Shown in pieces: positions 17,291 through 21,594 of a stretch of 21,594 nucleotides of DNA. The notes under the pieces are model-generated. The model ran no database searches, was not told the DNA's origin, and saw only the letters and a program-made list of their open reading frames with translations. Position 1 is the stretch's first letter, and every line of letters starts with the position of its first letter. The stretch spans positions 1-21,594 of the forward strand of contig JANPGJ010000067.1 in assembly GCA_031423955.1 (NCBI GenBank), written 5' to 3'. The position numbers were made by a program, and so were the translations under genes. The stretch comes from JAEUOS01 sp031423955 (lineage in GTDB: Bacteria; Pseudomonadota; Gammaproteobacteria; Burkholderiales; JAEUOS01).

Positions 17291-18505
17291 TCAATGTGCA
17301 GCCCATTGCACGGTATTCAAGTCGACCCCGTCCTTGTACATTTCCCACAGCGGCGACAGGTCGCGCAGCTTGGCGATCTTCGCCTTGATCAGCTTGATCG
17401 AGTAGTCGATCTCTTCCTCGGTGGTGAAACGGCCGATGGTGAAGCGGATCGATGAATGCGCCAGCTCGTCGCTGCGCCCGAGGGCACGCAGCACATACGA
17501 GGGCTCGAGGCTGGCCGAAGTGCAGGCCGAACCGCTGGACACCGCGATTTCCTTGATCGCCATGATCATCGACTCGCCCTCGACGAAGTTGAAGCTCATG
17601 TTGAGGTTGTGCGGCACGCGCGACTCGAGGTCGCCGTTGACGTACACCTCCTCCATTTCATTGAGGCCATTGAGCAGGCGGTCGCGCAGCATGCGGATGC
17701 GCTCGTTCTCACCCGCCATTTCCTCGCGGGCCAGACGGAAGGATTCGCCCATGCCGACGATCTGGTGGGTCGGCAGGGTGCCGGAGCGAAAGCCGCGCTC
17801 GTGCCCGCCGCCATGCATCTGCGCCTCCAGGCGAATCCGCGGCTTGCGCCGCACGTAGAGCGCGCCAATGCCCTTCGGGCCATAGGTCTTGTGGGCGCAA
17901 AACGACATCAGGTCAACCTTCAGCGTAGTCAGGTCGATCGCCACCTTGCCGGTGGCCTGCGCGGCGTCGACGTGAAACACGATGCCCTTGGCGCGGCAGA
18001 TTTCGCCAATCTCCGGGATCGCCTGGATTACACCGATTTCGTTGTTCACATACATGATCGACACCAGGATGGTGTCCGCGCGGATCGCCGCCTTGAACTT
18101 TTCCAAATCGAGGAGGCCATTGGGCTCGGGGTCAAGGTAAGTCACCTCGAACCCCTGGCGCTCGAGTTCGCGGCAGGTATCGATCACCGCCTTGTGCTCG
18201 ATCGACATGGTGATGATATGGCGGCCCTTCGACTTGTAGAAATGGGCGGCGCCCTTGATCGCCAGATTGTTCGACTCGGTCGCGCCGGAGGTCCAGACAA
18301 TCTCCTTGGCATCCGCGCCCACCAGTTTGGCGACGTTTTCGCGCGCTTCCTCGACCGCCGCCTCGGCGGTCCAGCCGTAGGCGTGCGAACGCGAGGCCGG
18401 GTTGCCGTATTCCTCGGTGAGGTAGGTCATCATGCTTTTGGCGACCCGCGGGTCGACCGGCGTGGTGGCCGAGTAATCAAGATAAATCGGAAATTTCATC
18501 ATCAC
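17291..18505 (-). CDS. iscS: Cysteine desulfurase IscS
   Basis: This PLP enzyme takes sulfur from cysteine as a persulfide and delivers it to IscU and to tRNA-modifying partners. From the first of three consecutive ATG codons it has 404 residues, and the PLP lysine (CAHKTYGPKG, Lys206) and the active-site cysteine (SSGSACTSASLEPS, Cys328) have E. coli numbering. The E. coli-like N-terminus KFPIYLDYSATTPVDPRV begins after the third ATG (18499), so the start could be two codons later; the AGGG site is 4, 7 or 10 bases from the three. The C-terminal SPLWEMYKDGVDLNTVQWAAH, the IscU-binding tail, is intact. Confidence 0.98.
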   Translation of the reverse strand: MMMKFPIYLDYSATTPVDPRVAKSMMTYLTEEYGNPASRSHAYGWTAEAAVEEARENVAKLVGADAKEIVWTSGATESNNLAIKGAAHFYKSKGRHIITMSIEHKAVIDTCRELERQGFEVTYLDPEPNGLLDLEKFKAAIRADTILVSIMYVNNEIGVIQAIPEIGEICRAKGIVFHVDAAQATGKVAIDLTTLKVDLMSFCAHKTYGPKGIGALYVRRKPRIRLEAQMHGGGHERGFRSGTLPTHQIVGMGESFRLAREEMAGENERIRMLRDRLLNGLNEMEEVYVNGDLESRVPHNLNMSFNFVEGESMIMAIKEIAVSSGSACTSASLEPSYVLRALGRSDELAHSSIRFTIGRFTTEEEIDYSIKLIKAKIAKLRDLSPLWEMYKDGVDLNTVQWAAH

Positions 18506-18522
18506 ACCCTGAAAATGAATTG

Positions 18523-19056
18523 TCAGGCCGACACCACCGCGCGCGGCAGCGCACGCTTGTGTTCAACCACCACTGTCTGTACCGGCGCGGCACCTGCAGC
18601 AGCTTCACGCTCACGCTGCTGGCGCACCAGGTCGGCCAGACTCACCGACTCCAGGTATTCATGCATCTTGGTATTGAGGGTTGCCCACAAATCATGGGTC
18701 ATGCATTGCCCCCTGGGATTCTTGTCGGCCGCCAAGCCACCGCCGACCCGCCCGGTTTCATGGCAATCCTGGCGGCCACCGCACATTGTCGCATCCAGAG
18801 GTTCGTCGACCGCGGCGATCACGTCGGCCACGCTGACCTTTTCGAGCACCCGCGCCATGGTGTAACCGCCCCCTGGCCCGCGCACTGAATCGACAATGCC
18901 GTGCCGGCGCAACTTGCCGAACAACTGCTCCAGATAGGACAGCGAAATCCCCTGCCGGCCGCTGATCGCAGCCAGCGTCACCGGGCCATTGGTGTCACGC
19001 AACGCCAGATCGATCATCGCGGTAACAGCGAAACGTCCTTTGGTCGTCAGTCTCAT
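18523..19056 (-). CDS. iscR: Rrf2-family Fe-S transcription regulator IscR, with enlarged cluster loop
   Basis: The product has 177 residues (E. coli: 162). The N-terminal winged helix (MRLTTKGRFAVTAMIDLAL; SLSYLEQLFGKLRRHGIVDSVRGPGGGY) is typical. Cluster ligands can be assigned as Cys92, Cys98, Cys118 and His121, compared with Cys92, Cys98, Cys104 and His107 in E. coli. The 14 extra residues all lie between the second and third ligand (ETGRVGGGLAADKNPRGQ segment). After the loop the sequence returns to the family pattern (MTHDLWATLNTKMHEYLESVSLADLV). IscR with a [2Fe-2S] cluster represses its own operon at type-1 sites; two such sites are found upstream. Confidence 0.96.
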   Translation of the reverse strand: MRLTTKGRFAVTAMIDLALRDTNGPVTLAAISGRQGISLSYLEQLFGKLRRHGIVDSVRGPGGGYTMARVLEKVSVADVIAAVDEPLDATMCGGRQDCHETGRVGGGLAADKNPRGQCMTHDLWATLNTKMHEYLESVSLADLVRQQREREAAAGAAPVQTVVVEHKRALPRAVVSA

Positions 19057-19138
19057 GGGAAGCCGCCTTTCACAAATTGATCACTTGCAGCCGACTCGAT
19101 GACGGCGCCTGACAGGCCGCCGGCGCCCAAGCTTTGGA

Positions 19139-19163
19139 GAAGCCGAGTGATTAACTCAAGTAT
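19139..19163 (-). promoter_or_regulatory. IscR type-1 site, promoter-proximal
   Basis: On the minus strand this 25-mer (ATACTTGAGT-TAATC-ACTCGGCTTC) fits the E. coli type-1 consensus ATASYYGACTRWWWYAGTCRRSTAT, as I recall it, at 20 of 25 positions. It overlaps the -10 hexamer TATACT at 19159-19164, so bound IscR should block RNA polymerase. Confidence 0.7.
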
Positions 19164-19188
19164 ACCTATACCCAAACGATTTAGTCAA
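19159..19188 (-). promoter_or_regulatory. isc operon promoter
   Basis: On the minus strand a -35 TTGACT (19183-19188) and a -10 TATACT (19159-19164) are separated by 18 bases. Transcription would start near 19152, leaving a leader of about 95 bases before iscR. Both hexamers are embedded in IscR-like operators. Confidence 0.75.
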
Positions 19189-19192
19189 CCTT
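19168..19192 (-). promoter_or_regulatory. IscR type-1 site, distal
   Basis: A second 25-mer on the minus strand (AAGGTTGACTAAATC...GGGTAT) also fits the type-1 consensus at 20 of 25 positions; the GACT and RRSTAT parts are perfect. It covers the -35 hexamer TTGACT (19183-19188). The two sites are 4 bases apart, like the tandem sites of the E. coli iscR promoter. Confidence 0.65.
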
Positions 19193-19317
19193 TTTCGCAT
19201 GCTGCGGGCGATGCAATCACACCAGCGCTGACTCGCGCGATGCCGGATAGTTCGCCTGGGCGAAGCGCAATCGCGGCCGCGCCGCCGGCATCGGTGTTCG
19301 CTTTACCCCATCAACGG

Positions 19318-20061
19318 TCAGTGGTGCTCCATCAGGTTGCCGAATCCCTCGACCCGGTCCTCGATGCCGACCGCGCGCAGCGCATGCCAGTAGGTCGCGG
19401 TGTTGATGGCGATCACCGGCTTGCCGAGAAACAGTTCGGCGGCTGCCGCCAGCCGGATCATCGACAGGTTGGTGCCGACCTGCACGATCGCGTCGACATC
19501 GTCGCCATCGAGTTCGCGGATCGCCTGGCGGCACATGTCGTCGGTGGCATGGGCGATCAGCACCGGGCTGGGGCGCCGCAGGCAGACATCGCGCACCACG
19601 GTGAAACCGCAGTCCTGGAAAAAATTGCGTACCTGCTCATTGGCCACCGGAAAATAGGGTGACAGAAAGGCGATGCGCCTGGCCTTGTAGACATTGAGCG
19701 CCGCCTCGGTCGCAAACGACCCGCACGACACGCCGACCCCGGCACGCTCGCGCATCATCGCCAGGTATTTCGCGGCGCCGGCGCGGCCGTCCCAGAAGGT
19801 GGCGGCCGACATGCCCATCACCAGATAGTCCATTTCGCAACTCTTGAGCACGTCAACGGCCAGCAGGGTGGATTCATTGATGCTCGCCACAAGTTGCAGG
19901 AAGCCCTCGTTGTCGCTCACCGGGTTGTTCGGGATCGCGATCCGGCTGTAGTGGTTGGTCACCCCGCGCACCCGCAGATCGTCGAAGTCCGGTTGCACGA
20001 TGGTATTGGTCGAGGGCCCCAGTACGCCGAATTTCTTGCGATAACCCAGATGGTCGGACAT
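19318..20061 (-). CDS. Maleate isomerase / arylmalonate decarboxylase-like protein (Asp/Glu racemase superfamily), atypical active site
   Basis: This protein has 247 residues. The start at 20061 is preferred to 20091 because CAGGAG lies 7 bases before it and FGVLGPSTNTIVQPDFDDL matches family N-termini. The two-domain pattern of maleate cis-trans isomerases and arylmalonate decarboxylases is visible: VLGPSTNT (13-20), DYLVMGMSAATFWDG (78-92), AFLSPYFPVANEQVRNFF (131-148), VDAIVQVGTNLSM (189-201) and KPVIAINTATYWHALR (214-229). At the two positions where catalytic cysteines are expected it has Met84-Ser85 and Gly196, so neither isomerase nor decarboxylase chemistry can be assumed. It is the second gene after a FAD hydroxylase, 134 bases downstream, suggesting an aromatic or heterocyclic acid pathway. 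Confidence 0.8.
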   Translation of the reverse strand: MSDHLGYRKKFGVLGPSTNTIVQPDFDDLRVRGVTNHYSRIAIPNNPVSDNEGFLQLVASINESTLLAVDVLKSCEMDYLVMGMSAATFWDGRAGAAKYLAMMRERAGVGVSCGSFATEAALNVYKARRIAFLSPYFPVANEQVRNFFQDCGFTVVRDVCLRRPSPVLIAHATDDMCRQAIRELDGDDVDAIVQVGTNLSMIRLAAAAELFLGKPVIAINTATYWHALRAVGIEDRVEGFGNLMEHH

Positions 20062-20157
20062 TGCGTTCTCCTGTGTGGAACTGGTTGCCAACGGGCCGAA
20101 GCCCGCGCTGTCGGGACTGCCGTACCGCGCACCCGGCCGCGAGCGCTGCGGTGTTCA

Positions 20158-20180
20158 CCGGCCCGCTGCGAACGGGCCGG
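20158..20180 (-). repeat. Stem-loop between the hydroxylase and isomerase-like genes
   Basis: A perfect 8-base inverted repeat CCGGCCCG / CGGGCCGG with a 7-base loop lies 15 bases after the hydroxylase stop. No T-tract follows on the minus strand, so it is not a standard terminator; it could stabilise the upstream mRNA or slow read-through. A smaller hairpin CGGGC-CGAA-GCCCG lies at 20092-20105. Confidence 0.6.
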
Positions 20181-20195
20181 CAGACCTGCAAGCTT

Positions 20196-21392
20196 CTACT
20201 GGATTGCCGCGGCCTCGCGCAGCCCGGCAATCATCGAGTTCCTGAGCAGGAACTCGCGAGTCGCCTGCGGGTCGGCCAGCAGGTTGCGCATTTCTCCCAG
20301 ACGCCGTTCACGCGCGGCGCCGCCTTTTTCAGCCAGATCCTCGCGATTGCGAATGGTCTGCGCCTGCACATACTTGTAGCACACGGTGCGTCGTTGCCGT
20401 TCGTAGCGCTCGAGTTGCGCGCTGTCGCCGCCACCGATCACCGCCAGCAACTTTTCGGCCAGGTTGAGCACATCATGCAGGCCGCCGTTCATGCCCATTC
20501 CGCCAAGCGGATTGTTGATATGCGCGGCGTCGCCGGCAAGGAAGATGTTGCCGTCACGATAGCGCTTCGCGACCCGCTGGTGAACGCGGTAGATGGTGCG
20601 GTGGCGCACCGGATAATCGCCATCCTTGGCGGCGATGCGCTGCAGGCAAGCCTGGGTGAATGCGTCGGACACGATCTCGCTGTCGGCGACGCTCTCGGAC
20701 ACCGGGATCAGCACGCGCCACAATTCGGGCACGCGCAGCAACACAAACCACTGGTCGGGGTCGGCGACGTAATTGACGTTGCACAGCTTGTCGAAGCTGG
20801 CCTCGAGCGGATGCGGGGTGGTCACGCAGTAGAACTTTTCCGGATAAGTGAGCCCTTCGAATTCGATGTCCAGCCATTTGCGCACGATCGAATTGGCGCC
20901 GTCGCAGGCGATCAGGAAACGCCCGCGATGATGGCGGATCGCCAGCGGCGTTTCAGTCGCCAGGCTGACGCCGGCGGCGTCCTGCGCCACATGCACCACC
21001 CGTTCGTTGAAACGCAGTTCGACATTGGGCATGGCGGCAAGCAGTTCGCCGACATGGTTCATCATCTTCCACTGCTCGCACTGCAGGCGATAGGGATTGC
21101 GCACATCGTCGGACAACAGTCCGAGATCGAACGCGAACACTTCGCCGGTGGGCCGGTCGCGATGCTGGAACACCGGCGACTTCAGTCCGCGCGGCAGCAT
21201 CCATTCAAGCAAGCCGAGGTCTTCGAGCATGTCGAGCGTCGGCGGATGGAAAGTCGATGCGCGCAGGTCTTCCGCCGGCGCCGCGAGTGCATCGATCACC
21301 GTCACCGGCACGCCACGGCGGGCCAGCCAAAGCGCACCGATCAATCCGACCGGACCGGCGCCTGCGATCAACACCCTGTCTGCATCATTCAT
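20196..21392 (-). CDS. FAD-dependent aromatic hydroxylase-like monooxygenase (PheA/UbiH superfamily)
   Basis: The 398-residue group A flavoprotein monooxygenase has the three FAD signatures: GxGxxG at 11-16 (GAGPVG), the DG motif CDGANSIVR (163-171) and the GD motif GDAAHINNPLGGMGMNGG (287-304). RASTFHPPTLDMLEDLGL (44-61) and YRLQCEQWKMM (101-111) place it near the phenol/resorcinol hydroxylase group. It lacks the C-terminal thioredoxin-like domain of PheA or MhpA, so it is the short form, comparable in length to 4-hydroxybenzoate or 6-hydroxynicotinate hydroxylases. The substrate is not identifiable. The start has GAGGA 5 bases upstream. A 27-base palindrome just upstream may be an operator. 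Confidence 0.87.
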   Translation of the reverse strand: MNDADRVLIAGAGPVGLIGALWLARRGVPVTVIDALAAPAEDLRASTFHPPTLDMLEDLGLLEWMLPRGLKSPVFQHRDRPTGEVFAFDLGLLSDDVRNPYRLQCEQWKMMNHVGELLAAMPNVELRFNERVVHVAQDAAGVSLATETPLAIRHHRGRFLIACDGANSIVRKWLDIEFEGLTYPEKFYCVTTPHPLEASFDKLCNVNYVADPDQWFVLLRVPELWRVLIPVSESVADSEIVSDAFTQACLQRIAAKDGDYPVRHRTIYRVHQRVAKRYRDGNIFLAGDAAHINNPLGGMGMNGGLHDVLNLAEKLLAVIGGGDSAQLERYERQRRTVCYKYVQAQTIRNREDLAEKGGAARERRLGEMRNLLADPQATREFLLRNSMIAGLREAAAIQ

Positions 21393-21408
21393 TTAAATCC
21401 TCGGTCGC

Positions 21409-21435
21409 GCATGTCGCCACAGCGCGGCGACATGC
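21409..21435. promoter_or_regulatory. Palindrome upstream of the hydroxylase gene (candidate operator)
   Basis: GCATGTCGCC and GGCGACATGC form a perfect 10-base inverted repeat with a 7-base spacer, 17 bases before the hydroxylase ATG. It lies between the start codon and a possible -10 (TACAAT on the minus strand, 21460-21465), a place suited to a repressor site or to a leader hairpin. No regulator gene is present in the window. Confidence 0.55.
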
Positions 21436-21594
21436 CATCGTGGCGTCACCCTTCTTCAAATTGTACACAGCCGTATCACCCGGGCACCAAGCAAGAGGCG
21501 ATCCTGAATCGCCGCTGCGCAAGCCACGCGCACCCGCTTTCACGACACCGGCGCTGGCGCGAGGACCCTGTGGCCGCCCATGCCCGGGCCGCGG
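21436..21594. other. Right-hand intergenic end
   Basis: No coding region could be supported here. The only signal is a TACAAT hexamer on the minus strand (21460-21465) that could be the -10 for the hydroxylase gene; a TTGGTG at 21485-21490 is a poor -35 at 19 bases spacing. Confidence 0.4.

Noticed and set aside
17456..18865. 469-codon plus-strand open frame opposite iscS and iscR
   Set aside because: It spans two certain genes on the other strand and has shadow-type composition.

Overview
The window is a high-GC stretch of a bacterial chromosome, most likely from a betaproteobacterium. The signs are the order recJ-prfB-lysS, an RpfE/phosphoglycerate-mutase-like gene directly upstream of recJ, and a complete iscR-S-U-A-hscB-hscA-fdx-iscX operon. 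A Rhodocyclales or Nitrosomonadales relative would fit, but no rRNA or other decisive marker is present, so the assignment below class level is inference. No tRNA, rRNA, CRISPR array, insertion sequence or prophage gene was seen, and no gene-free stretch exceeds 300 bases. The longest gaps are the iscR leader/promoter region (19057-19317) and the right-hand end (21393-21594).

Left part (1-9644). An nfeD / SPFH (stomatin-like) pair is read leftwards and its second gene runs off the window edge. Divergent from it, read rightwards, are the RpfE-type protein, recJ, prfB (with an intact +1 programmed frameshift), a Uma2-family nuclease-like gene, lysS, and an ABC ATPase/permease pair. recJ-prfB-lysS is a familiar housekeeping block. 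The Uma2 gene between prfB and lysS is the accessory element in it.

Middle part (9671-13374). An ACP phosphodiesterase-like gene overlaps tail-to-tail with a Tat-exported PQQ-type sugar dehydrogenase. A glycine-zipper membrane protein with its own strong terminator follows, then an EamA-type transporter that ends 16 bases from the end of iscX.

Right part (13391-21594), all on the minus strand. The isc operon encodes the housekeeping Fe-S cluster assembly line: regulator IscR, sulfur donor IscS, scaffold IscU, carrier IscA, the HscB/HscA chaperones, ferredoxin and IscX. Two tandem type-1 IscR-like sites overlap the iscR promoter. Upstream of iscR lie a maleate-isomerase/Asp-Glu-racemase-like gene and a FAD aromatic hydroxylase-like gene, a probable small catabolic operon.

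The least expected observations are these: a 61-base repeat found twice in opposite orientation, once over the start of the sugar dehydrogenase gene and once between iscA and hscB; a terminator-like hairpin placed directly before the hscB start, which would split the isc operon into two expression blocks; a 14-residue insertion in the Fe-S cluster loop of IscR; and an isomerase-family protein that appears to lack both family catalytic cysteines. I found no clearly new defence or mobile system.
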